From: a virus
Strand: one strand, 5' to 3'
IMG/VR virus record: IMGVR_UViG_3300048839_000424
Span: 1-64,000 of that record
DNA length: 64,000 nucleotides
Position 1 is the first letter of the stretch; each line of letters begins with the position of its first letter. A model generated the notes under the pieces. It saw only the letters and a list, made by a program, of their open reading frames with translations, was not told the origin of the DNA and ran no database searches. A program made the translations under genes and the position numbers. Of this stretch, positions 36,067 through 44,436 are shown one piece after another.

Positions 36067-39000
36067 ATGGATGAGGCATTAAAAGTAGCGTATGAGAAAT
36101 TGAAAGAGATCCGGGGTCGCAAGGATCTCGCCCTCAAACCCAACAAGTACCTCAAGGACACCTTTACGGGATTTGATGGGCAGGAGTATCCGTTCAAGCT
36201 ACGGTACTACCAAGTCCAAGGGGTTCTTCACATGGTTGTGATGAATCGTTTTCTTCTTGGGGACGACACCGGCACAGGAAAGTGCCAGCCGTATGATTCT
36301 CTTGTTCTGACTGACAGGGGTCTCCTAAAGATGGGGGAAATCGAAGATTGGTCAGACATGACACCTGATAGCTTTCGCCCTATGAGCAAAAGCCTTCATG
36401 TGTTAGTAGATGGGGAAAAACTCCCCATCAAGAGCTTTTACTATGGTGGGGTCAAGTCTACGGTTACGGTCCATACTAGGTATGGGTTTAAAAACACTGG
36501 GTCACAAGTTCACCCAATGTTAGTTCTTCGGGATGGTTCCCATCAATGGGTGCAGGCTAAAGATCTGATTGAGGGGGACTATCTTTGTATTGAGAGACGT
36601 GAGATGTCCTTCCCCGAGAGTGAGCCCAAGCTAATCGGGAAAGGCCCCTTGGAAGAGGTAACACCTGATTTTGCTCGATTTGTGGGTTACTACATTGGAC
36701 GAGGTACTCTAATAGCTAGAGACCAGATAAGTGTCTCCCAGTACCCAGTGAACCCCCCCGAGGTGCTTGCAGACATTATCCGTGTTATGGGTTCAGTTTT
36801 CAATAAGGTTCCCTCACATCTTAAGGGAATAGACTTGAGTGTCTGTGACACGAGAGCACGACGGTGGTTGGTTGAAAATGGTATGGGTTATCTGAAATCT
36901 GCATACCGAGACATTCCTGACTGTATTCTCCAGGCTTCAAAAACTAGCACTCAAGAGTTTTTACGAGCCTTTTTTGAGGGAGCGGGGCACGTGGATAAGT
37001 CCATCGAACTTACCACCACATCAAAAACACTAGGGGAGCAGCTACAAGTCCTACTCCTGAGATTTGGTGTAGTAGCTAAGAGAGAAAAGGTCTATAGTCA
37101 AGGGGTCTATGGTCAAGAGGGTCATGTTTATTGGCGCCTGACTATATGTGATAGAGAAGCCGAAATCTTTCGTGACCAGATTGGGTTTGTGTCCTCTCGA
37201 AAAAAGGAGGCTTTAAATGCACTCGTCGATTGCAGTACGCCTCTTTTGAACACGTCGTATTTTTACGACCCTGTTGTAGAGATAGAACAAGGGGAAGAAG
37301 AGGTTTTTGACATTGAAGTGGATGACCCTCGTCATTGTTTCGTCAGCAATGGGTTTGTCAATCACAATACTGCGATGGCTATTTCATCCTATGCCTACGT
37401 CTTAGACAAAGAGCCGAATACGAAAGCAGTAGTGCTTACGAACAAGTCCGTGGTTGGTCAATGGGCCTTGGAATTCGAGAAGTTCACGAAACCGGGGATG
37501 ATTCGAGTCATCCAAGTAAGTGGAACCCCAAAGAAGCGGGAAGCCGCTTATGAGGAGTTCAAGAATAGTCAAGGTCCAACCGTGATGATCATGGGATATG
37601 CGACTGCGCGACAGGATGTCAAACAGCTTCAAACCATCAAGGACTACATTTTGATCACGGACGAAGCGAGTGCCTACAAGAACCCTTCCTCCCAGATTCA
37701 CCAAGTCGTTCGGTTCATGGCGAATCAACAGGCGAAGCGCGTCTGGGCTCTCACAGCAACCCTGATCAAGAACAATCTAGTCGAGGGGTATGGGATCTAT
37801 TCAGTCCTGTGTCCGGGATTGTTCCCCCCAACGAAAAATGCGTTCATCAACTCGTATGCAATCACGAGGATGCAGAAAATCGCGGGCTCTAATCGCCAAG
37901 TCCCGGTCATTGTAGGATATCGGAAGGACCACATTGAGAACTTCCGTAACAAAATTGACCCCTTCTTCCTGTCTCGGTCCAAGATGGACGTGGCTTCGGA
38001 ACTTCCCGTGTTGACGATTAGGGAGGACAAGGTAGCGTTGACGCCCGAGCAACAGACGAAATACCAGGAGGCTTTGGATGGTCTCCTAGAGATTGATACG
38101 ACGGGTGAACAGAAGGAGACGACAAAACTCACGAGTCTAATCTACTGCCAACAAATCGTAGACCACCCGGACTTGATTGACTGTGAGGGGGGCTCGTACA
38201 AGATGGACCACTTGTTCGACATTCTCACGGAGGGCGATTTGGCAGGTGAGAAGGTCATTGTGTTCTCGCGGTTCCGCAAGATGATCGACCTCCTGGAGAA
38301 AGAGGCGAAGAAAAAGAAGATCACATCGGTGAGAATCACTGGTGCTGAAACCAAGGAGGAGGTGCGAAAGGAAGCGATGCAAAAGTTCCAGGATCCAAAC
38401 TCTGATGTTCAGGTCTGCTTTATTACTACAGCGGCAGCAGAGGGAATTAACCTCCAAGCGGCGAAAGCCATCGTTTTCTTCGACTCTCCTTGGTCCGCTG
38501 GAGATTACCTTCAGTGTTTAGATGAGGATACAGAAATATTGACTCAAAGAGGTTTTGTGGGTCGTACCTCTATTAAAGAGGATGATTTAGTTGCTGCAAT
38601 GAACACTCAAACCTCTGAAATTGAATGGCAGCCGATTCGTTCTATTACTGATCGTCCACGAGCGCAAGACGAACAAATGTATGAAGTCTCTACGAGACAT
38701 GTAAATATACGTGTCACAGGTGGACATCGTATGTTGTATAGAAGAAAAACGCTTAGAAACAACGTAGCGGTTTGGCCTATGGGGTGGGAAATTGAAACCG
38801 CTGAACAAATGGCAGTAGAGAAAACTCATTATCAAATCCCTGCCGCTGGTGAACAAAATTCAAAGGGGTTACCTCTCACTCAAGATCAACTTGAGTTTAT
38901 AGGTTGGTTCTTGTCTGACGGTTCCCTTAACAAATCAAACCATCAATTGGTAATTTCGCAAGCAATACATCAACCTCAGATTGTAGATTTACGGCGATGC

Positions 39001-39822
39001 ATTGAAAATTGTGGGTTTGATTGGAGCGAGTACAACCGAGATCCCAAAATGACTAAAGGATTTCCAAATGGTAAACCTCAAATAGTCTTCTCTATCCCCA
39101 AAGGAACACAAAACGGCACTCGTGCAAGGAAAGGATGGAAAGAACTAGAACCTTACCTTGACAAAGAGTTGTCACCCTTGTTAGAGGATGTAACCCCCGA
39201 ACAATTAAGTGCCCTGCTCCGAGGGTTGCATCTAGGGGATGGGAGTAAATATAGAGGTGACAAGTGGAATCAAGCCTCTTATCACATTTTCACTGGAAGA
39301 AAGGTTTTTGCCGAAAGACTACAGAGCTTGTGTGTTAGACGCGGTTTTCGTTGTAATCTCTCTATTCGACAGGCTGCACCTGGAAGAAAAGAAGGGTACA
39401 CACTACATATAAAAAAGACTAATGCGTGGTCTCTATGTGGAAATAAAAAAATGATAGGGCGCTCTCATATGTCCCCTTCCAAAAACATAGAACATGAGAG
39501 AGTATGGTGTGTTGAAAATGATTTGGGTACGCTCGTAACACGTCGTCGTGGAAAAGTAGCTGTTGTAGGAAATTGTATTGGGCGAATGATTCGCATTGGA
39601 AGTCAGCATGATCGTTGCTATGCGATTCACTTGGTCGCTTCGGGTACGATTGATGAGGATGTCATTGTGACCTTGAAGAAGAAGATGAAACTCGTAGAGA
39701 AAATCATGGGCAAGAGGTTGAAGGGTGAGAAGGATCAGGATGCCGTCATCGAGGCGGAAAACGACATCTCTGACCTATTTGATTCCGTCCGTGCGAATGC
39801 TCGAACTCGTAAGTACAAGTGA
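36067..39822 (+). CDS. SNF2-type helicase/ATPase interrupted by two inteins
   Basis: A 1251-aa precursor. Removing residues 73-434 and 817-1169 leaves a 536-aa helicase with GDDTGTGK/T (Walker A, split by intein 1), ITDEASAYKN (motif II), ALTATLIKNN (motif III), ITTAAAEGINLQAAKAIVFFD (motif V) and LQ/CIGRMIRIGSQ (motif VI, split by intein 2). Phage SNF2-type ATPases act on DNA during replication, recombination or DNA remodelling. The C-terminus has ENDISDLFDS, similar to the LF-containing tails of the methyltransferases here. It heads the replication block and is followed by a DnaC-like and a DnaB-like gene. Confidence 0.88.
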   Translation: MDEALKVAYEKLKEIRGRKDLALKPNKYLKDTFTGFDGQEYPFKLRYYQVQGVLHMVVMNRFLLGDDTGTGKCQPYDSLVLTDRGLLKMGEIEDWSDMTPDSFRPMSKSLHVLVDGEKLPIKSFYYGGVKSTVTVHTRYGFKNTGSQVHPMLVLRDGSHQWVQAKDLIEGDYLCIERREMSFPESEPKLIGKGPLEEVTPDFARFVGYYIGRGTLIARDQISVSQYPVNPPEVLADIIRVMGSVFNKVPSHLKGIDLSVCDTRARRWLVENGMGYLKSAYRDIPDCILQASKTSTQEFLRAFFEGAGHVDKSIELTTTSKTLGEQLQVLLLRFGVVAKREKVYSQGVYGQEGHVYWRLTICDREAEIFRDQIGFVSSRKKEALNALVDCSTPLLNTSYFYDPVVEIEQGEEEVFDIEVDDPRHCFVSNGFVNHNTAMAISSYAYVLDKEPNTKAVVLTNKSVVGQWALEFEKFTKPGMIRVIQVSGTPKKREAAYEEFKNSQGPTVMIMGYATARQDVKQLQTIKDYILITDEASAYKNPSSQIHQVVRFMANQQAKRVWALTATLIKNNLVEGYGIYSVLCPGLFPPTKNAFINSYAITRMQKIAGSNRQVPVIVGYRKDHIENFRNKIDPFFLSRSKMDVASELPVLTIREDKVALTPEQQTKYQEALDGLLEIDTTGEQKETTKLTSLIYCQQIVDHPDLIDCEGGSYKMDHLFDILTEGDLAGEKVIVFSRFRKMIDLLEKEAKKKKITSVRITGAETKEEVRKEAMQKFQDPNSDVQVCFITTAAAEGINLQAAKAIVFFDSPWSAGDYLQCLDEDTEILTQRGFVGRTSIKEDDLVAAMNTQTSEIEWQPIRSITDRPRAQDEQMYEVSTRHVNIRVTGGHRMLYRRKTLRNNVAVWPMGWEIETAEQMAVEKTHYQIPAAGEQNSKGLPLTQDQLEFIGWFLSDGSLNKSNHQLVISQAIHQPQIVDLRRCIENCGFDWSEYNRDPKMTKGFPNGKPQIVFSIPKGTQNGTRARKGWKELEPYLDKELSPLLEDVTPEQLSALLRGLHLGDGSKYRGDKWNQASYHIFTGRKVFAERLQSLCVRRGFRCNLSIRQAAPGRKEGYTLHIKKTNAWSLCGNKKMIGRSHMSPSKNIEHERVWCVENDLGTLVTRRRGKVAVVGNCIGRMIRIGSQHDRCYAIHLVASGTIDEDVIVTLKKKMKLVEKIMGKRLKGEKDQDAVIEAENDISDLFDSVRANARTRKYK
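36283..37368 (+). other. Intein 1 of helicase (Walker A site), degenerate endonuclease
   Basis: The 362-residue intein begins with Cys (CQPYDSLVLTDRGL) and ends FVNHN before Thr of the extein, so the splice joins GTGK to TAMAI. LAGLIDADG-type helices are recognisable as FVGYYIGRG and LRAFFEGAG, but the catalytic acidic residue is replaced by Arg in the first and Ala in the second. The homing endonuclease is therefore probably dead while splicing residues remain. Confidence 0.85.
38515..39573 (+). other. Intein 2 of helicase (motif VI site) with intact LAGLIDADG
   Basis: The 353-residue intein runs from CLDEDTEILTQRGFVG to VAVVGN, before Cys of CIGRM. FIGWFLSDGS and LRGLHLGDGS keep the acidic residues, so the endonuclease may be active. 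The penultimate residue is Gly where His is usual. The DNA looks more AT-rich than the flanking helicase exons, which suggests recent arrival. Confidence 0.85.
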
Positions 39823-39838
39823 AGGGAGTATAAGGAGA

Positions 39839-40711
39839 ATGAGTAGGAACCCCTTTGCGGACCCCGCTTGTCCGAAATGTCACGGGCGTGGGTTTATTTA
39901 TGCCGAGTCCATGTTAGATGGTGGGCGCTATTGTGAGTGTACGATGGAGGGGATGCGAGTCCAAAATATGACTCGCATCTGGGAATCCTTGGAATCAGCC
40001 AAGGAGATCTCGGTGTTGCGGAACGACCCCCCGCTCAAGAGATTCCTCAAAAAGTCCTGTCGAATCACGGCGCCCGTAGCTCTCTTTAAGGCTCATTTGA
40101 AGGCATTGGCGTACAATATGCCTACGGCATGGAATGCTCGTGTCCATACGGATGCAGAACTCCTAGACGTATGGTTTGGCACCCTGAAGGCACAGGGGAT
40201 GAAAATATACGACTTCGAGATTGAAAACTCGACGTTGAGGGCTATTGACATTCGAGACCTCGTAGAGCCCCATGACCTTTGCATCATCCTCATGGGGGTC
40301 AAGAAACTTCCCAACAAGGAGGCGCCATCGAGCTTAGCGGAGGCGATTTCTTACCGGAACCACTTGGACAAACCCACTTGGGTGATCGACCAACCGGACT
40401 TACCTTTGGATGGTAATCACAGATATCACAATCAGGAAGTCGAACGCATGTTGGCGAAATGGCCGCATGTAGTTCTCTCCGGCCCGAATGTAACGGTGAC
40501 CAACGAACCACGTACAAACTCTCCGGTGGCAACAAATGCTCTAGCGACCGTAGATGACCTACTGGTAACCGAGGATGGGCTTCAAGAGGAAGAAGAGGAG
40601 CTATTCGAGGAGGACGTAGTTTCTGCCCCTCAAACGAAGAATTTGCTTTCGACATTGACGGTAGAATCGAAGTCCAAGAAGCCCTGGAAAGGGAATAGGC
40701 CCAAGCGATGA
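39839..40711 (+). CDS. DnaC/DnaI-like putative helicase loader with N-terminal zinc motif
   Basis: A 290-aa protein starting at ATG 39839, with AAGGAG at 39832-39837; the longer upstream frame is inside the helicase gene. Residues 10-35 (CPKCHGRGFIY, then GGRYCECTMEG) match the zinc-binding N-terminus of DnaC/DnaI-type loaders. The middle (EPHDLCIILMGVKKLP, then AISYRNHLDKPTWVID) has the spacing of a Walker B/sensor region of such AAA+ proteins, but I see no Walker A GxxGxGK[ST]. A Glu-rich stretch (LQEEEEELFEED) precedes a basic tail. Its position directly before the DnaB-like helicase supports loader function; the missing P-loop makes it a weak call. Confidence 0.5.
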   Translation: MSRNPFADPACPKCHGRGFIYAESMLDGGRYCECTMEGMRVQNMTRIWESLESAKEISVLRNDPPLKRFLKKSCRITAPVALFKAHLKALAYNMPTAWNARVHTDAELLDVWFGTLKAQGMKIYDFEIENSTLRAIDIRDLVEPHDLCIILMGVKKLPNKEAPSSLAEAISYRNHLDKPTWVIDQPDLPLDGNHRYHNQEVERMLAKWPHVVLSGPNVTVTNEPRTNSPVATNALATVDDLLVTEDGLQEEEEELFEEDVVSAPQTKNLLSTLTVESKSKKPWKGNRPKR

Positions 40712-42273
40712 AGATTTTACTTCGATCCGTATTCATTGTCAATGCGAGTGACAGTGAGCAGTTGTTTCTCCAGAATTACCATGCCTTGGTTGAGTCCGGG
40801 CTTGGTTTTGACATGCTGGAGGACATCAATATTTGGAAGTTCATTCAGGATTTCTATCAGGGGCATGGTCACCTGCCTACACTCCAGACGATTCGTTCTC
40901 ACTTCGAGCGCGTTCAGGAGCTAGAAGTTGTTGACCGTCTTGAACGCTTGGCGATGGAGTCCCCGAAAACTCGTGGTGACTTTATTTCGTTCTTGGAGAC
41001 TCAGGCGGAAGACCGTCGTGTCAAAATCGTCATGGAACTTGCCAAGGAAATGGCGACCATCGCCCAAACGGGTATCGACGTAAAGGACAAGGGCGGGAAG
41101 AACTCCAAGAAGTTCCTTGGGGCCGTAGATGCCATCCGGTGGGTTCTCGATCGTTCGCATGAGCTAGTCTCTCCGACGCTGGGAAGTCGTCTCTCCGGCA
41201 ATGTGGCGACCGATGGGGAGACCTTCATCACCCGGTATGAGCGCGTCAAATCGGACCCACAGTTTGGGATTGGGTGTTATACGGGGATTCGACAGGTAGA
41301 CGATGCCTTGAAAGGGGCAAAGCGGTACGAGCTTTGGATTCACGCAGGATTCACGGGTTCGTTGAAGTCTAGTCTTGCTCTCCAGTGGGCCTACAATCAA
41401 ATGGTCTACTACCGCAATTCGACCCTGTATTTTTCGTTGGAGATGCCTTACATTCAGTGCATGAACATGCTCTATGCGATGCACACGGCACATGAAAAGT
41501 TCGCACAGATTCGAGCGCAGTTGGGGATTCAAGATATCGGGCTCGACTACGAGCGGATGAAAAATGGTGTCCTAGCTCCCCATGAGGAGAAGTTCCTGTT
41601 CGATTACGTAGTTCCCGATTTCAACAAAAAATCCACGGTACCGGCGACGGGTCCATATCCCGTAGAGGCTCATGAGTATGGGGATATCTACATCGAGGTT
41701 GCTGACCCTGACAAAACGGACTTCACGGTTTTGGAGCTACGAGCCAAGGCGGAGTTGATTTATTCCAAAACGCCGTTCAAGATGGTCGTGGTGGACCATG
41801 TGGGTTTGATGTCACCACGGGAGCGATATGGGTCTACTACGGAGAAGATCAATGAGGTAGTTCGAGACTTGAAAAAACTAGCCATGAGTTTCAACCGGGG
41901 TATGGGTATTGCGGTCGTTGGGTTGGCTCAGTTATCTCGTGAGGGGTATCGAGCCGCTGAAAAGAACGGTGGTAAGTACAACTTGACTCACTTGAGTTAT
42001 GCCAACGAGATTGAGCGTTCCGCTGACATTGTGACGGCGACTTGGATTGATGATGACCTGAAAAAAATCAACCGTGGTATTATTCAGTGTTTGAAGTCTC
42101 GTGACCAGGCACCATTTGAACGATGCCCTCTTCGGGTAGAGTTCTCATGTCGTCGAATCACAACGGACAATACGTCCATTGATGAGATTGAGAACAAAAT
42201 TCAAGCAAAGCGGGGGGACATAGACAAGATCAAACCCCACAAGTCGAAAGTACCTGACCTTGGAGACATATGA
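40708..42273 (+). CDS. DnaB-like replicative DNA helicase
   Basis: A 521-aa RecA-fold helicase. The N-terminal 130 residues are helical, as in the DnaB N-domain. The core has WIHAGFTGSLKSSLAL (Walker A, about residues 210-225, with Leu where Gly is usual), TLYFSLEMPY (cf. 'vlffSLEM'), VVVDHVGLM (Walker B, about 355-364; DnaB has DYLQLM) and VVGLAQLSREG. An arginine-finger-type segment and ANEIERSADIV follow. It unwinds DNA at the fork as a hexamer, in the usual family role. It starts in an ATGA overlap with the putative loader and ends in one with a methyltransferase part. Confidence 0.85.
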   Translation: MKILLRSVFIVNASDSEQLFLQNYHALVESGLGFDMLEDINIWKFIQDFYQGHGHLPTLQTIRSHFERVQELEVVDRLERLAMESPKTRGDFISFLETQAEDRRVKIVMELAKEMATIAQTGIDVKDKGGKNSKKFLGAVDAIRWVLDRSHELVSPTLGSRLSGNVATDGETFITRYERVKSDPQFGIGCYTGIRQVDDALKGAKRYELWIHAGFTGSLKSSLALQWAYNQMVYYRNSTLYFSLEMPYIQCMNMLYAMHTAHEKFAQIRAQLGIQDIGLDYERMKNGVLAPHEEKFLFDYVVPDFNKKSTVPATGPYPVEAHEYGDIYIEVADPDKTDFTVLELRAKAELIYSKTPFKMVVVDHVGLMSPRERYGSTTEKINEVVRDLKKLAMSFNRGMGIAVVGLAQLSREGYRAAEKNGGKYNLTHLSYANEIERSADIVTATWIDDDLKKINRGIIQCLKSRDQAPFERCPLRVEFSCRRITTDNTSIDEIENKIQAKRGDIDKIKPHKSKVPDLGDI

Positions 42274-42875
42274 ACCTGACATTAAAACACGGTGATTGCG
42301 TAGAGCGATTGAAAGAAATCGAGTCGAACTCCGTAGATGCGGTCATTTGCGATCCGCCCTATGATATCGCGTTCATGTCTCGAAAATGGGATGATGAGAA
42401 CACGTTGACGAACGAGGCGATCTGGCGCGAGTGTTACCGGATTTTGAAGCCAGGGGGTGAGATTCAAGCCTTTGCGGCAACAAGAACCTTTCATCGGTTA
42501 GCGAGGACGTTCAAGAACATTGGGTTTGAGGGTATGCGATTAAAAGCCTTCACCTATGGGAGTGGATTTCCGAAATCTACGAATATATCGAAGCAGATTG
42601 ACAAACGAGCCAAGGCGGAGAGGAAGGTCGTGGGGTTCAAAAAAGGGGTTGGTGGTCAGAACTTGAATGACCTCGTGAACAACCGGGATGAGATCCGTAG
42701 TACGGATCAGGAAGGTGGTAAGGGGGTTGGAGCGTATGGGACGGGAGCGAAGCAAGTCGCAGTAGATGTACCTATCACGGAACCAGCGACACCGGAAGCC
42801 AAGCTCTGGGACGGGTATGGTACAGCCTTGAAGCCCGCATGGGAACCTATTGTCGTGGCCAAGAAACCTCTGTGA
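42270..42875 (+). CDS. Split methyltransferase, part 1: catalytic DPPY module
   Basis: A 201-aa ORF with the beginning of a beta-class amino-methyltransferase: LKHGDCVERLKEI, then DAVICDPPYDI (motif IV, about residues 24-33), LKPGGEIQAF and YGSGFPKS. It stops after WEPIVVAKKPL, exactly where relatives continue into the KPL.GT..N and NID.CR middle segment; that continuation is in the ORF at 44433. There is no SAM-binding FxGxG here; that motif is in the ORF at 45042. The short C-terminus ending at a module boundary suggests splitting rather than random decay. ATGA overlap with the helicase. Confidence 0.75.
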   Translation: MNLTLKHGDCVERLKEIESNSVDAVICDPPYDIAFMSRKWDDENTLTNEAIWRECYRILKPGGEIQAFAATRTFHRLARTFKNIGFEGMRLKAFTYGSGFPKSTNISKQIDKRAKAERKVVGFKKGVGGQNLNDLVNNRDEIRSTDQEGGKGVGAYGTGAKQVAVDVPITEPATPEAKLWDGYGTALKPAWEPIVVAKKPL

Positions 42876-42887
42876 GTGATATAAAAA

Positions 42888-43958
42888 ATGAGCGAGAATA
42901 ATATAAAATCCCCATTCCCATATTTCGGCGGTAAGAGATTGATTGTAGATATGGTTTGGCAGCGCCTCGGAAAGCCAAAACAGTACATTGAACCATTCTG
43001 CGGAAGCGCGGCTATGCTGCTCGGTGCTCCGTCTCCGGCATCTCTGGAGGTGATCTGCGACGGGTCCGGGTTCATTGCAAATTTTTGGCGCGCAGCAAAG
43101 CACCAGCCCGCCGCTGTTGCTGAACATGCCGATTACATTGTAAGCCACATCGACCTCGGAGCGCGGCATCGGTGGCTGATGGATCAGCGCGACCGCATCG
43201 GAGAAATCTTGCAAGACCCCGATCACCCAGGCGATGCGAAGGTCGCGGGGTGGTGGCTATGGGGCCAGTGTTTATGGATCGGTAGTGGCTGGTGCGATTG
43301 GGACAAGACGGGACAGATCCCGCACGTCAGCGACGCCGGGAGGGGCGTGCAGGCGATCGGCAAGATCCCGCACGTCAGCGACGCCGGGTGTGGCGTGCAG
43401 GCGATCGGCCAGATCCCGCACGTCAGCGACGCCGGGAGGGGCGTGCAGGCGATCGGCAAGATCCCGCACGTCAGCGACGCCGGGTGTGGCGTGCAGGCGA
43501 TCGGCCAGATCCCGCACGTCAGCGACGCCGGGATGGGCGGCCTCATGACCAGTTCGGGCCGCGCCGCGTGGGTCGCCCTGCACGCACTCGCGGACAGGCT
43601 GGAGCGATGCCGGGTCATTCACGGAGACTGGTCGCGCGCTATGAATCACCATTATGGCGGGAACAACACAGCGGTGTTCCTTGACCCGCCATATGTCGCA
43701 TATGAGAATCTCTACGGCGTAAAACATCCGGTAGCACTTGATGTCGCAGAGTGGGCCAGGAAGCACGCTCATCTTCGCGTTGCTCTGTGCGGGCACATCG
43801 GAGACTACGAAATGCCGGGGTGGGACGCCGTGCCGTGGGAAAGGTCGCGATTGACATACGGCGGGGCATCGACCAAGGCGAGCGAGTGCATATGGTTCTC
43901 ACCTGCATGTTTTCCACCACCAGATGAATCGAAGGATTTGAACGAGTTATTCGGATGA
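42888..43958 (+). CDS. D12-class (Dam-like) adenine-N6 methyltransferase with tandem repeats
   Basis: A 356-aa alpha-class methyltransferase. SPFPYFGGKR and IEPFCGSAAMLLG are the N-terminal and SAM-binding motifs; VFLDPPYVAYENLYG (about residues 261-275) is motif IV. Between them, residues 143-215 contain a 16-residue unit (IPHVSDAGRGVQAIGK, alternating with IPHVSDAGCGVQAIGQ) repeated four times plus a part. The protein ends DLNELFG, the tag shared with the split methyltransferase. No clear Shine-Dalgarno precedes the ATG. The DNA is CpG-richer than neighbouring replication genes, consistent with transfer. The usual product is N6-methyladenine protecting phage DNA from restriction. Confidence 0.85.
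   Translation: MSENNIKSPFPYFGGKRLIVDMVWQRLGKPKQYIEPFCGSAAMLLGAPSPASLEVICDGSGFIANFWRAAKHQPAAVAEHADYIVSHIDLGARHRWLMDQRDRIGEILQDPDHPGDAKVAGWWLWGQCLWIGSGWCDWDKTGQIPHVSDAGRGVQAIGKIPHVSDAGCGVQAIGQIPHVSDAGRGVQAIGKIPHVSDAGCGVQAIGQIPHVSDAGMGGLMTSSGRAAWVALHALADRLERCRVIHGDWSRAMNHHYGGNNTAVFLDPPYVAYENLYGVKHPVALDVAEWARKHAHLRVALCGHIGDYEMPGWDAVPWERSRLTYGGASTKASECIWFSPACFPPPDESKDLNELFG
43314..43533 (+). repeat. 48-bp in-frame tandem repeat array in the D12 methyltransferase
   Basis: Four full 48-bp units (starting 43314, 43362, 43410 and 43458) and a 28-bp partial unit from 43506. Units 1 and 3 are identical, as are 2 and 4; the two types differ at three bases, so the array is really two 96-bp copies. Each unit encodes 16 residues around IPHVSDAG.GVQAIG. 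Confidence 0.97.
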
Positions 43959-43986
43959 TTCTCATCCGTAATCCATTAGGGGGTCC

Positions 43987-44436
43987 GTGACTTCCGAGTT
44001 GCTGATTTGTATAGGAGGAATTAGAACTCCTCCTGTGGATGTGGAATCCTTGGTCAAATGTCTTGGAGTATCTGTAATTTACAAGGACAGTGTAGAGGTT
44101 TCACGACTAGAGGTTAATGGTAACCAGGCTACTATTGTTGTGAACTCAAATGCTTCCAAGCAACGCCAGAGATTTGCTTTAGCGCATGAACTTGGGCATT
44201 TGTTGAGACATGACCTTACGAAACCAACATGCCATTATGATTTCAGAGGGCATGCTGCGATAGAGCGAGAGGCTAATATTTTTGCAGCCTCTCTTCTTAT
44301 GCCAAGGTCTATGCTGGGGTTGTATCTTGGGTACACAAGCCTTGATCTCGACCAGATCGGCCGGGTTTTTGATGTACCACGAACTACTTGTGAGTACCGA
44401 GTAGCGCACTTTCTCCGTGGGTATCGTGATTTATGA
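43987..44436 (+). CDS. ImmA/IrrE-type zinc metallopeptidase
   Basis: A 149-aa protein. FALAHELGHLLRHD (about residues 59-72) gives the HExxH zinc site, and EREANIFAASLLMPRSML about 25 residues later supplies the third ligand Glu and the 'A..LLMP' signature of the ImmA/IrrE family. The family includes proteases that cleave repressors (ImmA acts on ImmR) or transcriptional regulators in stress responses. No HTH partner lies beside it. It is probably started by GTG 43987, with AGGGGG just 3 bases before it, an unusually short spacing. It lies between two parts of a split methyltransferase and overlaps the next ORF as ATGA. Confidence 0.8.
   Translation: MTSELLICIGGIRTPPVDVESLVKCLGVSVIYKDSVEVSRLEVNGNQATIVVNSNASKQRQRFALAHELGHLLRHDLTKPTCHYDFRGHAAIEREANIFAASLLMPRSMLGLYLGYTSLDLDQIGRVFDVPRTTCEYRVAHFLRGYRDL

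Noticed and set aside
39725-39838. Upstream extension of the loader-like gene
   Set aside because: It lies within the helicase C-terminus; ATG 39839 has a good AAGGAG RBS.
43314-43533. CRISPR-like array
   Set aside because: The units are directly contiguous with no unique spacers and are read in frame as part of a methyltransferase.
43272-43796. Reverse-strand frame with regular repeats
   Set aside because: The periodicity comes from the 48-bp repeats of the methyltransferase on the + strand; the antisense translation has no independent signal.
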